Shown here: piece after piece, positions 16,403 to 24,731 of the stretch | How positions within the stretch are numbered: position 1 is the stretch's first letter | Layout: each line of letters starts with the position of its first letter | Source of the DNA: Fidelibacterota bacterium | Lineage (GTDB): Bacteria; Marinisomatota; Marinisomatia; SCGC-AAA003-L08; TMED6 | Length of the DNA: 24,929 bases | Assembly (NCBI GenBank): GCA_014239355.1 | Contig: JAAZYZ010000085.1 | Span: forward strand, 1-24,929 | Reading direction: 5' to 3' | Notes under the pieces: model-generated | The model's input: only the letters and a program-made list of their open reading frames with translations | What the model was told of the DNA's origin: nothing | The model's database searches: none | Translations under genes and position numbers: made by a program

Positions 16403-18170
16403 AATAGCTGTATTACCTGATAATATAATCAATCAAATTGCTGCAGGAGAAGTTGTTGAAAATCCTTCCTCAATAGTAAAGGAATTGGTTGAAAATTCAA
16501 TTGATTCAGGTGCTACTAATATTGTAATCAATATAAAGAAAGGTGGCCATGAATTAATTCATGTTTCTGATAATGGGTGTGGGATGAATAGTTATGATTT
16601 AAGTCTAGCTTTTTCAAGACATGCAACTAGTAAGATTTCTAAAATTGATGATCTAACTAAAATAGCTACTTTAGGTTTTAGAGGCGAAGCTTTGCCTAGT
16701 ATAGCATCAGTCTCAAGAATACAAATAAAATCATCCACTGATGGTAGTAAAGGTTGTATGGTAGATATTGAGGCAGGTGATGTAGTTAATAATGAAAAAA
16801 CAGGTGCAAATAAAGGTACGGATATTAAAGTAAAAAACTTATTTTATAATACACCCGCTAGAAAGAAATTTTTAAAAAGTTCATCACAAGAGCTTAGAAA
16901 AATAACAAAGATAGTAAAACGTTTTTTGTTGTCATACCCTAATGTGACTTTTACTTACAAATCTGATGAAAAAATTATTTATAATTTTAATTCAGTCGAT
17001 TTAAAACAAAGAATTGTTCAATTATTTGGAAGTGGTTATGATAAGGATATTTTATTAATTAATGGTAATAATAGTGATTATCAAATATCTGGTTACGTAG
17101 GAAGTCTTAATCTACTTCAAAGACGTCGTGGGGGGCAGTATTTATTTTTGAATGGTCGTTATATAGAAGACGACTCTATTTCAAAATCAATAAGAAATTG
17201 TTATGATTCTACTGTTCAAAGAGGCGAGTTTCCTTTCTATATTCTATATTTAACCTTACCTACCGACTCTTTTGATATTAATGTTCATCCTACAAAGATT
17301 GAGGCTAGATTTAGTAAAAAATTAGATATTCTAAATTTTATAAATATAAGTATTAAAAATAAGTTAACAGAATTATTTAAAGTATTACCTGATATAGATA
17401 TTAAATCAAAAATTCATAAAGGGTCTGATGTATTAGGTTTTGATTTAGATTTTAATACATTAATAGACAAAAAATCAGAAGATAGTATTACTCAAAAATT
17501 TTCAAATGATTCTATTGGCGAAGATTCTGATAAAAGTCCTCTGGTTGAAAGAGCTGTTGGTAGATTAGAGGATTATGAAAATAATTTTCAAAGTTTAATT
17601 AATAAAGATAGTCATGTTTGGCAGATTCATAATAAGTATTTAATAACCGAAATAACTTCAGGTATTTTGGTTATAGATCAACACGTAGCTCATGAACGAG
17701 TTTTGTATGAAAAGGTAAAAAAGGCTTTTAATTCTAAACCTCTACCTTCTCAATCAACATTATTCCCAAAAACAATAAAATTTGACCCTGAGGATTATAG
17801 TAAATTTTTAGATATAGTGCCCTTCTTAGAAAAAATTGGCTATAAAATGAGAGAATTTGGTAATAATTCAATTATTATAGAGGGAATTCCTTCAGAAATA
17901 AAATTAGGTAATGAGGAAGAAGTGATAAATGATATACTAGATAGGTATATTGAATATAAAAAAATCAGTTCTAGCTATATTGATTATATAGCCGCTACAT
18001 ATTCATGTAAAGCAGCAGTAAAAGCTGGAGATTTTCTTGAAATGGATGAAAGGGTTAGTTTAATAGATAATTTATTTGCGACTAAAAATCCATATTATTG
18101 TCCTCATGGAAGACCTATTGTAGTATCAATTAAAACGGATGAACTTGACAAACGTTTTGAACGAAAGTAA
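16395..18170 (+). CDS. mutL: DNA mismatch repair protein MutL
   Basis: Mismatch-repair ATPase that links MutS recognition to strand incision. 591 residues: GHKL ATPase with Glu30 and Asn34 (VKELVENSIDSGAT), DNGCGM (59-64) and GFRGEAL (94-100); transducer domain with FLNGRYI and the HPTK loop; acidic linker (about 360-400); C-terminal dimerisation/endonuclease domain with DQHVAHERVLYE (428-439), SCKAAVKAG (537-545) and CPHGRP (569-574). These three motifs mark the nicking MutL found in organisms without MutH-guided repair. The usual DQHA reads DQHV here; the metal-binding residues are kept. The ATG overlaps ftcD by 8 bases. mutS is not in the window. Confidence 0.95.
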   Translation: MGKIAVLPDNIINQIAAGEVVENPSSIVKELVENSIDSGATNIVINIKKGGHELIHVSDNGCGMNSYDLSLAFSRHATSKISKIDDLTKIATLGFRGEALPSIASVSRIQIKSSTDGSKGCMVDIEAGDVVNNEKTGANKGTDIKVKNLFYNTPARKKFLKSSSQELRKITKIVKRFLLSYPNVTFTYKSDEKIIYNFNSVDLKQRIVQLFGSGYDKDILLINGNNSDYQISGYVGSLNLLQRRRGGQYLFLNGRYIEDDSISKSIRNCYDSTVQRGEFPFYILYLTLPTDSFDINVHPTKIEARFSKKLDILNFINISIKNKLTELFKVLPDIDIKSKIHKGSDVLGFDLDFNTLIDKKSEDSITQKFSNDSIGEDSDKSPLVERAVGRLEDYENNFQSLINKDSHVWQIHNKYLITEITSGILVIDQHVAHERVLYEKVKKAFNSKPLPSQSTLFPKTIKFDPEDYSKFLDIVPFLEKIGYKMREFGNNSIIIEGIPSEIKLGNEEEVINDILDRYIEYKKISSSYIDYIAATYSCKAAVKAGDFLEMDERVSLIDNLFATKNPYYCPHGRPIVVSIKTDELDKRFERK

Positions 18171-18186
18171 ATTATGGTATTGCATT

Positions 18187-18804
18187 ATGAATAAAACAAT
18201 TAAATATTATATTTTTATAGGTTTCTTTTCAATCCTTCCTATAGGTGCTACAATTTGGATCTTAAAATGGTTATTAACTTTATTAGTTGGTCCTGCCCAA
18301 TCTATTACTAAAATATTACTTCCAAATACAATATTATTTGATGCAACGCAGCCTTATGCTAGTTGGGTGATTGGTTTTATTTTGACTATATTTTTTGTGT
18401 TTGGGTTTGGTTATTTAGTGTCTAGCTTTTTTGGGCGGGTTTTATTTTCTAAGATTGAAGATATTATCTCTCAGATACCTATTGCAAACACATTGTACAA
18501 AACTATTAAAAGTGTGATAGAATCTATATCTAATGCTCAAAACGATGCTTTTCAAAAAGTAGTAATGTTAGAATATCCTCGTAAAGGCATTTGGACACTT
18601 GCTCTTGTTACAGGTGAATCAAAAAATAAATCTGGTAAAGAGTTTTACCATTTATTTTTACCAACTTCACCAAATCCAACTTCAGGCTATATGCTTTATA
18701 TAGCTGTTTCTGATGTTAAAGAGACAGATATGAGTTCAGAAGAGGCTATTAAAATTATTATTTCTGGAGGAGCTTTATCTTCTAAAGAAAATGAAATTGA
18801 CTAA
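18187..18804 (+). CDS. DUF502 family membrane protein
   Basis: Integral membrane protein of unknown function in the DUF502 family. The chosen start at 18187 gives 205 residues: a first helix with YIFIGFFSILPIGATIWIL, a second near residues 57-80 (WVIGFILTIFFVFGFGYLVSSFFGR), then a cytoplasmic region with the family hallmark IPIANTLYKTIKSVIES and VVMLEYPRKGIWTLALVTGE, and FLPTSPNPTSGYMLYI. An in-frame ATG at 18139, inside mutL, would add 16 polar residues before the first helix, while family members usually begin just before it, so 18187 is preferred. Neither start has a clear Shine-Dalgarno. The 3' end overlaps the S8 protease gene by 14 bases. Plant and bacterial relatives lack a firm biochemical role. 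Confidence 0.8.
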   Translation: MNKTIKYYIFIGFFSILPIGATIWILKWLLTLLVGPAQSITKILLPNTILFDATQPYASWVIGFILTIFFVFGFGYLVSSFFGRVLFSKIEDIISQIPIANTLYKTIKSVIESISNAQNDAFQKVVMLEYPRKGIWTLALVTGESKNKSGKEFYHLFLPTSPNPTSGYMLYIAVSDVKETDMSSEEAIKIIISGGALSSKENEID

Positions 18805-20374
18805 ACTTAAATCATTGAATTTTATTTTTATACTTATTGTGATGATATTATTAAATATCGTTTCAGGCTCTATTATTTCTTATGATTCAAATAGTAGAAT
18901 TAATAATAAAAATGACAAGAATAATATTAATGTTTGGATTTATTTTTCTGATAAGGGAAATATCAATTTGAATGAGCAAATTCATAAAATAGAACAAGAA
19001 GCTAATTCAGATCAAATCAAAAGAAGGACTAAAGTTAGAAGAGAACTTTTTGATTTTAGAGATATAGCTGTATATCAAACTTATATTAATGAAATATTAA
19101 AAAACCCAATAATTAAATTGCGTACAACATCAAAATGGTTAAATGCTATTTCAGTTAGTATGCCACCAAATTTCATTGAAGATATATCATCTATTAAATT
19201 TGTATCTAAAATAGAAGAAGTAAAATCAGGACGAAGAGTAGATACTATTAATTTTAAAACTGCTAAAATATTTAATAGAAATAATTATGGTCCATCACAA
19301 AATCAATTAGAGCAAATTAATGCTATAGAAGCTCATGAAAATGGTTATAAAGGTCAGGGAATTAAAATATTAGTTTTAGATACAGGTTTTTATACTGATC
19401 ATGAATCTATTAATGAAAATAATATCTTAGATGAATGGGATTTTATTAATAATGACTCTGAAACTCAAAACCAAGATGGTGATCATAATGATCAGCATAA
19501 TCATGGAACATATATTTTATCAGTAATAGGAGGAGCTAAAGAAGAACAATTGTATGGTCCTGCTTATGAATCAAATTTTTTTCTTGCTAAAACTGAAGAT
19601 TTAACTCAGGAACAGCCTATTGAAGAAGATTGGTTCGTTGCAGCTCTTGAATGGGGAGAGAGTTTAGGTGCTGATATATCTTCTTCTTAGCTTGGATATA
19701 TTGATTGGTATGATTTTGAAGATTTAAATGGACAAACAGCCATTACAACTATAGGTATTAATATAGCTACTGAAAATGGAATGGTGTGTGTAACAGCAGC
19801 AGGGAATAGTGGATATGATGGGATTATAGCTCCTGCAGATGCTTATGAGGTTATGGCAGTTGGAGCTGTTGATTCTAATGGTGAATTAGCATGGTTTAGT
19901 TCTAGAGGTCCTACAGCTGATGGTCGAATAAAACCAGAAGTGTGTGCTCAAGGACTTGACACATATTGTGCCGTTCCTTCAAGCAATGAATATGCATATA
20001 TATCAGGAACATCTTTATCATGCCCTTTGGTATCAGGAGCATGTGCTGTTATACTTAGTGCTAGACCTGAATGGCCTAATTACATGGTTAGAGAAGCTCT
20101 ATTAAATACTGCTGGAAATACAATGGATCCTAATAATGATTATGGTTGGGGTATTATTGATATAATGAGTGCGATTCACTATTATGATAGTAGTGGAGAT
20201 ATAAATTATGATGGAGAATTGAATGTGATGGATTTAATTGAAATCGTAAGTATTATCCTTATGGGTGAATCAATGGATATAAGTGATGGAGATTTTGAAA
20301 TTATTGATGGAAACAATGATGATATCATCAATATTTTAGATGTTATTTATTTTGTTAATATCATTTTAAATTAA
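18791..20374 (+). pseudogene. Secreted subtilisin-like (S8) protease with C-terminal dockerin-like domain, interrupted by one in-frame TAG
   Basis: A whole S8 protease gene in one frame of 528 codons, split only by TAG at 19688-19690 (codon 300). Before the stop: signal peptide (about 1-27), propeptide-like region (about 45-150), catalytic Asp197 (VLDTG) and His238 (HNHGTY). After it: oxyanion Asn339 (AAGNSG), FSSRGPTADGRIKPEV, and Ser408 in SGTSLSCP. The tail (about 467-527) holds two EF-hand-like dockerin repeats, DINYDGELNVMD and DGNNDDIINILD, of a kind common on secreted proteins of Marinimicrobia-like bacteria. The stop falls in the block that normally reads I-S-S-S-L-G-Y, where DISSS-TAG-LGY has the correct length, so a single base change (for instance TCG to TAG) explains it. 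TAG ends other genes here (efp, the M50 gene and the PASTA gene), so the code is not reassigned. A stand-alone product from the ATG at 19781 would lack Asp and His and be inactive. Recent pseudogene, strain polymorphism, sequencing error and readthrough all remain possible. Confidence 0.85.
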
Positions 20375-20378
20375 CGCA

Positions 20379-20395
20379 TTAAAGTATAACTTTAA
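20379..20395. terminator. Possible weak bidirectional terminator between convergent genes
   Basis: TTAAAGT, loop ATA, ACTTTAA: a perfect 7-bp inverted repeat in the 30-base space between the convergent S8 gene and dusB. The stem is almost all A-T and no long T-tract follows on either strand, so the call rests mainly on position. Confidence 0.3.
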
Positions 20396-20404
20396 GTATT
20401 AATT

Positions 20405-21379
20405 TTAACTAACATAATTATTAAACTCTTCCAAAAGAGACTCAACTTCTTCTGTTGTCTTGGAATACATAAACTTTCTTCTCCATTCAACCGCACCTTT
20501 AAACCCTTTTAAATACCAACTAAAATGTTTTTTTGTTAGATTTAAGCATACATAACTATTTTTATCTTCCTTTAGAAGTTCGTAATGATTCGTGCAGACT
20601 TTAATTCTTTCTTTTAAGCTAGGTTCATAATTTGTTGGTTTATTATTGATGTGATTTAAAATTGTTTGAAAAATCCATGGATTTCCAAGAGCGCCTCTAG
20701 CAATCATTACAGCATCACAACCTGTTAAATCTAGCATTTTTTTGTAGTCATCTACTGAATTGATATCGCCATTTCCAATTATCGGTATATTTACAGCTTC
20801 CTTTAGTTCTTTGATTAATTGCCAGTTTGCTTGGCCAGTAAATCTTTGAGATGTTGTTCTAGGGTGAAGAGTAATCGCTTTTACGCCTATTTTTTCTAGT
20901 CTAATTCCCGCTTCTGTAGAGATGATTTTATCTTGATCCCAACCAGCTCGCATTTTTACTGTAACAGGTGTATCTTTAACTGATTCGACTACTGCTGAAG
21001 TAATATCATCCATTATACATAAATCTTTCATAGCTCCAGATCCAGCTCCAGATTTTGTAACTTTTGGTACAGGGCATCCATAATTAATATCTATAATATC
21101 TGGTTTAAACATTTCGTTAACCATTTTTGCTGATTTTCCAACAACCTCAGGATTATCCCCAAATATTTGGATACCCAAAGGGCGTTCTTCTTCTGTGAAT
21201 TTCATCATTTCAAGGGTTTTTAAGTTTTCTCTTATAATACCGTTAGAGCTAACAAACTCTGTATAGACTACTCCAGCACCATATTGTTTACATATGAGTC
21301 TAAATGGATGATCTGTAACTCCAGCCATTGGCGCTAGAAAGAGAGGCGATTTAATTTTTAATTTTCCTATAGTGAACAT
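20405..21379 (-). CDS. dusB: tRNA-dihydrouridine synthase (DusB-like)
   Basis: FMN- and NADPH-dependent enzyme that reduces uridine to dihydrouridine in the tRNA D-loop. 324 residues; motifs in order are LAPMAGVTDHPFR (15-27), GIQIFG (69-74), INYGCPVPKVTKSGAGSGAM (98-117) with catalytic Cys102, VKMRAGWD, ITLHPRTTSQRFTGQANW, IIGNGDI and MIARGALGNPWIF. The PVPKV form after the catalytic Cys and overall length fit the DusB subgroup better than DusA or DusC. It is the only minus-strand gene in the window, convergent with the S8 gene and divergent from yajC. The ATG lacks a strong Shine-Dalgarno (AAAGA). Confidence 0.94.
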   Translation of the reverse strand: MFTIGKLKIKSPLFLAPMAGVTDHPFRLICKQYGAGVVYTEFVSSNGIIRENLKTLEMMKFTEEERPLGIQIFGDNPEVVGKSAKMVNEMFKPDIIDINYGCPVPKVTKSGAGSGAMKDLCIMDDITSAVVESVKDTPVTVKMRAGWDQDKIISTEAGIRLEKIGVKAITLHPRTTSQRFTGQANWQLIKELKEAVNIPIIGNGDINSVDDYKKMLDLTGCDAVMIARGALGNPWIFQTILNHINNKPTNYEPSLKERIKVCTNHYELLKEDKNSYVCLNLTKKHFSWYLKGFKGAVEWRRKFMYSKTTEEVESLLEEFNNYVS

Positions 21380-21443
21380 TTTTCTTTGTATTTTTTATAT
21401 AGTAAATTATTACAAATAAAAGACAATTTAAATAGGAGTTTAA
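21380..21443. promoter_or_regulatory. Divergent promoter region between dusB and yajC
   Basis: This 64-base AT-rich gap must hold promoters for both directions. For dusB, reading the minus strand, TTGTCT (about 21420-21425) followed 17 bases later by ACTATA is a fair sigma-70-like pair. For yajC no convincing -35/-10 pair was found, only AT-rich -10-like words. Assignment is tentative. Confidence 0.35.
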
Positions 21444-21445
21444 AT
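21426..21445 (+). promoter_or_regulatory. yajC ribosome site inside a small inverted repeat
   Basis: ATTTAAA (21426-21432), TAGGAG (21433-21438), TTTAAAT (21439-21445): a 7-bp A-T stem displaying the Shine-Dalgarno core in the six-base loop, with the ATG beginning in the right arm at 21444. The AGGAG itself is strong. The hairpin would be weak and could be chance in DNA this AT-rich. Confidence 0.4.
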
Positions 21446-21710
21446 GGATATTTTTTACACACTTTTCCCCATGATAGTAGTATTTGCTATATTTTATTTA
21501 ATTATTATCAGACCTCAAAATAAAAAAAGAGATGATTTTAAAACCATGTTAGATAATATGAAAAAAGGTGACAAAGTAATTACAGCTGGAGGTTTAAAAG
21601 GGAATGTTAAAGGCTTTCAAGGAGAAAAAGAAGAAATTGTTATTTTAGATTTAGGCGAGACTAATGTTAATGTTATGAAAAATTATATTGTAGATATTTT
21701 AAAGAAATGA
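21444..21710 (+). CDS. yajC: Preprotein translocase subunit YajC
   Basis: Small inner-membrane partner of SecDF in the Sec export complex. 88 residues: one N-terminal helix (about 4-22, LFPMIVVFAIFYLIIIRPQ) ending in the family block RPQNKKRDDFKTML, then a short cytoplasmic domain with MKKGDKVITAGGLKGNV. A strong Shine-Dalgarno AGGAG precedes the ATG by five bases. It overlaps fmt by 4 bases (ATGA). secD and secF, often next to yajC, are absent here. Confidence 0.93.
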   Translation: MDIFYTLFPMIVVFAIFYLIIIRPQNKKRDDFKTMLDNMKKGDKVITAGGLKGNVKGFQGEKEEIVILDLGETNVNVMKNYIVDILKK

Positions 21711-22633
21711 AAATTGTTTTTTTTGGAAATCCTGATTTTTGTTTTCACCCCTTATTGAGTTTATATAATTCTGAATTTAATCTTATATCAGTTGTAACTA
21801 ATACAGATCGTAAATCAGGAAGAGGTTTAAAGCTTTCTTCTTCCTTTGTGAAGCAAAAGGCTTTAGAATTAAATATTCCAATCATAGAAACAGATAATGT
21901 TCATTCTAATGAACTATTTAATCAATTAAATGCTTTAAATCCTGATTTATTTGTTGTTGTTGCCTTTAGTATATTGCCTGATAATATTATTACTATTCCC
22001 AAATATGGCTCTGTAAACATTCATCCATCTTTATTACCTAAATATAGAGGGTCAAGTCCTATTCAGTATGCATTATTAAATGGAGATAAAGAAACAGGCG
22101 TTTCTATTATTAACTTAAATAGTAAAATTGATTCTGGTGGTATTTTAGAGCAAAAAAAGTTTTCTATATCTAATACAGTAAATTTTGGATATATGCATGA
22201 AAAATTAGGTATAATAGGCTCAGAATTGCTTATTAAAGTGATTAAAGATATAAAAAACAATCAATCTTCGCCTATTATTCAGGATGAGTCTCAGAAAACT
22301 TTAGCTCCAAAAATTAAAAAAGAACAATACAAGATAAATTGGAATCAAAATTCAGATCAAATACATAATCAGATAAGAGCCTTTGATCCCTATCCAGGAG
22401 CTTATGCATTATTAGATAATAAAAGAATTAAACTGTTTGGTTCTAAACTAGAGGATATAGGAGATTCCTCAAAATTTATTAAGGGACAAATATTAGTAGT
22501 AGAGGAATCACTATTTATTAAATCTAATACAGGTTTTGTTTCTATTTCTGAAGTCCAATTAGAAGGTAAGAAAAAAGTAAAATCTAGTGATTTTATTAAA
22601 ACCTTAGAAAATAAAGAATATATACTTGAATGA
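21707..22633 (+). CDS. fmt: Methionyl-tRNA formyltransferase
   Basis: Formylates initiator Met-tRNA using 10-formyl-THF. 308 residues, standard length: N-terminal Rossmann-like domain starting KIVFFGNPDF, the catalytic region with Asn104 and His106 in NIHPSLLPKYRGSSPIQ (104-120) and Asp142 in KIDSGGIL, then a linker (QDESQKTLAPKIKKEQYKINW) to the C-terminal tRNA-binding barrel (about 208-308). The def gene that often precedes fmt is missing; yajC takes its place. The 3' end overlaps rsmB by 8 bases. Confidence 0.95.
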   Translation: MKIVFFGNPDFCFHPLLSLYNSEFNLISVVTNTDRKSGRGLKLSSSFVKQKALELNIPIIETDNVHSNELFNQLNALNPDLFVVVAFSILPDNIITIPKYGSVNIHPSLLPKYRGSSPIQYALLNGDKETGVSIINLNSKIDSGGILEQKKFSISNTVNFGYMHEKLGIIGSELLIKVIKDIKNNQSSPIIQDESQKTLAPKIKKEQYKINWNQNSDQIHNQIRAFDPYPGAYALLDNKRIKLFGSKLEDIGDSSKFIKGQILVVEESLFIKSNTGFVSISEVQLEGKKKVKSSDFIKTLENKEYILE

Positions 22634-23945
22634 TTCAAAATTAAAAGTTCTTCATCAAATCTTTAAAATTTTAATTGATAATGAAATTAATTCTATCAGA
22701 ATTGATTATTTACTATCATCAGATTTATTATCTAAATATTTTTCTAGCTCTGATATTCGTTTTATCTATAAGGGTACATATGGAGTTATTAGAAATAAAA
22801 GTAAATTAGATTATTATACTTCTAAATTTTATGATGGTAAGTTTAAAAAATTATTAACTAAATATAAGATCATATTAAGGATTGGAATCTATCAATTGTT
22901 TTATATGGATTCAGTACCTACTTATGCGGCTGTTGACACAACGGTTGAGTTATGTAAAAAGGTTGCCCCTTTAAAGCATAAGTTAGTTAATGCTATAATG
23001 AGAAAATTATCTAATAATATTAGTATTAAAAATGAAGATATTAAAGATTTATCAGTCAAATTCAGTCATCCTCAATGGTTAATAAATCGATGGAAAAAAC
23101 AATGGGATGATGAAACTGTATTAAAGTTGGTTGAACATAATAATAAAGATCCTAAAATTTGGTTTCGAATTAATAAATTAAAAATTTCAAATAAAGAAAT
23201 GTATAATTTGCTTAAACAAGATAAGATTGCTTTCCAGAAAAGTAATATTATAGATAACTTCTTTTGTTCAGATTCAGTTCAAAATCTATTAAATAGTGAT
23301 ATGATAAAAAATGATTTAATATCAGTTCAAAATCCTTCTAATGGTTTAGTCGTCCATCTACTCAACCCGAAAGAAAATCAAACTATATTTGATGGGTGTT
23401 CTGCTCCTGGAGGAAAAATGAATTATATTAATGAATATACCAATGGTAAAAGTAAAATTAATTCTTATGATATTGATAATAAACGTAGTCAAATTGCAAT
23501 TAATTATTTAAAAAAAAATAAAATAAAAAATATAAATTATCATCAAGTTGATTTATCATCAGATAAAATTAAACCATATGAAATAGGTTTGATTGATGTT
23601 CCATGTACAGGTACTGGAGTTTTGTCTAAAAGAGCTGATTTGAGATGGAGAAAAAAGCCTGAAGATATAAAAGAAATGAATAGTATTCAATCTTCTATTA
23701 TTACCAATGTATCAAAATATTTAGATAATGGAGGAGTTTTAGTTTATAGTACATGTTCTATTGAAAAAGAAGAAAATTGGGAGATTGTTGATAATTTTTT
23801 AAATTCTAATACTGATTTTAAATTGGATAGGGCAGATAAATTTATATTAAGTAAATATGTAGATAAAAATGGATGTTTATCAATTTTACCTTCATCTAGC
23901 GGTTTAGATGGTGTTTTTGCTGCAAGGTTAATAAAGAATGGTTAA
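22626..23945 (+). CDS. rsmB: 16S rRNA (cytosine-967-C5)-methyltransferase RsmB
   Basis: SAM-dependent enzyme that methylates C967 of 16S rRNA. 439 residues: NusB-like RNA-binding domain (about 1-135, with the YAAVDTTVELCK stretch), then the methyltransferase with SAM motif CSAPGGK (258-264), DVPCTGTGVLS with Cys327 and STCSIEKEEN with Cys377; the two cysteines sit at nearly the same positions as in Escherichia coli RsmB (325 and 375). The start is a TTG at 22626 in an 8-base overlap with fmt (TTGAATGA). The next in-frame ATG is about 94 residues in and would destroy the NusB domain, so TTG is well supported. Confidence 0.93.
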   Translation: MNDSKLKVLHQIFKILIDNEINSIRIDYLLSSDLLSKYFSSSDIRFIYKGTYGVIRNKSKLDYYTSKFYDGKFKKLLTKYKIILRIGIYQLFYMDSVPTYAAVDTTVELCKKVAPLKHKLVNAIMRKLSNNISIKNEDIKDLSVKFSHPQWLINRWKKQWDDETVLKLVEHNNKDPKIWFRINKLKISNKEMYNLLKQDKIAFQKSNIIDNFFCSDSVQNLLNSDMIKNDLISVQNPSNGLVVHLLNPKENQTIFDGCSAPGGKMNYINEYTNGKSKINSYDIDNKRSQIAINYLKKNKIKNINYHQVDLSSDKIKPYEIGLIDVPCTGTGVLSKRADLRWRKKPEDIKEMNSIQSSIITNVSKYLDNGGVLVYSTCSIEKEENWEIVDNFLNSNTDFKLDRADKFILSKYVDKNGCLSILPSSSGLDGVFAARLIKNG

Positions 23946-24723
23946 AAATAGTATTAAATACAGTATTACAATTTTATTGTCTTTTATATCAATATACATA
24001 TTATGTGATATGTTGATATTACCATATATCTTTTATGTAGAAGAGACTACTGTGCCAAATGTATTAAATCATAATATATCAACGGGTCAAATTCTTATTA
24101 AAAAGAATCAACTTGACTTTAGAGTTCAATATATTCCTTCTAATAGCAATGAGGATATAGGAACTATAATTAACTCTATTCCTTTATCAGGCAGGGAGGT
24201 TAAGTCAGGTACAATAATAGATTTAAAAGTGTTAGGTGAAAAAGAAACTTATACAGTTCCTGAGTTAACTCTTAAGAGTAAAAATATAGCAATTAATATT
24301 TTAAAAAGTATGGGTATAAAAATAGATACAGTCTTTTATGATTATTGGGATATTGTATGTACTAGCCCAGAAAATATTAATCTTGATACAAGTATTGATG
24401 AAATTTTTAATAAATGTACTAATTATAATAAAAATATCGTTTGGAAGCAGTTTCCAGAAAGTGGTACTAAGGTTTTTAAGGACCGATCTATAACTTTATA
24501 TGTTAGCAGAGGTGAATATGCTCCAGAGTTTTATAGTGTTCCTATCTTGATAGATCTTGACTTAAATTTAGCTATTAATAAAATAAAAAAAGCTGGTTTA
24601 TTGGTTGGTCAAATAGAATATGTAAATTCAGATTTAAAAATTGCAAGTAACAAAGTGATTGATCAATTTCCATATGGCGAATGCAGAATTACAGATAAAA
24701 TAAATTTAATAGTTAAAAAATAG
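23938..24723 (+). CDS. PASTA-domain membrane protein without a kinase domain
   Basis: Single-pass envelope protein of 261 residues: short cytoplasmic start, membrane helix (about 9-32), then three PASTA repeats outside the inner membrane (about 37-102, 103-188 and 193-261), each opening with a V-P motif (TVPNV, TVPEL, SVPIL) and ending with a short strand after a GT(K/I)(I/V)-like turn. PASTA domains bind peptidoglycan fragments or cell-wall precursors in other proteins. No kinase or penicillin-binding domain is present. The second repeat has an insertion of about 20 residues with two cysteines (CTSPEN... and KCTNYN), possibly a disulfide. The ATG overlaps rsmB by 8 bases and rpe follows; in Bacillus subtilis the PASTA kinase prkC occupies the same neighbourhood. 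Its function here is unknown. Confidence 0.82.
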   Translation: MVKNSIKYSITILLSFISIYILCDMLILPYIFYVEETTVPNVLNHNISTGQILIKKNQLDFRVQYIPSNSNEDIGTIINSIPLSGREVKSGTIIDLKVLGEKETYTVPELTLKSKNIAINILKSMGIKIDTVFYDYWDIVCTSPENINLDTSIDEIFNKCTNYNKNIVWKQFPESGTKVFKDRSITLYVSRGEYAPEFYSVPILIDLDLNLAINKIKKAGLLVGQIEYVNSDLKIASNKVIDQFPYGECRITDKINLIVKK

Positions 24724-24731
24724 AGGTTATT

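Noticed and set aside
18139..18186. Earlier ATG for the DUF502 protein
   Set aside because: It would overlap mutL by 32 bases and add 16 polar residues not typical of the family; the ATG at 18187 matches the usual family start.
19688..19690. Reassigned TAG codon (pyrrolysine or alternative code)
   Set aside because: TAG ends efp, the M50 gene and the PASTA gene in this window, and no other real gene has an internal TAG.
19781..20374. A separate 197-residue gene starting at an internal ATG
   Set aside because: It is in the same frame as the upstream half and begins mid-domain just before the oxyanion Asn. Alone it lacks the catalytic Asp and His, so it is the 3' part of the interrupted S8 gene.
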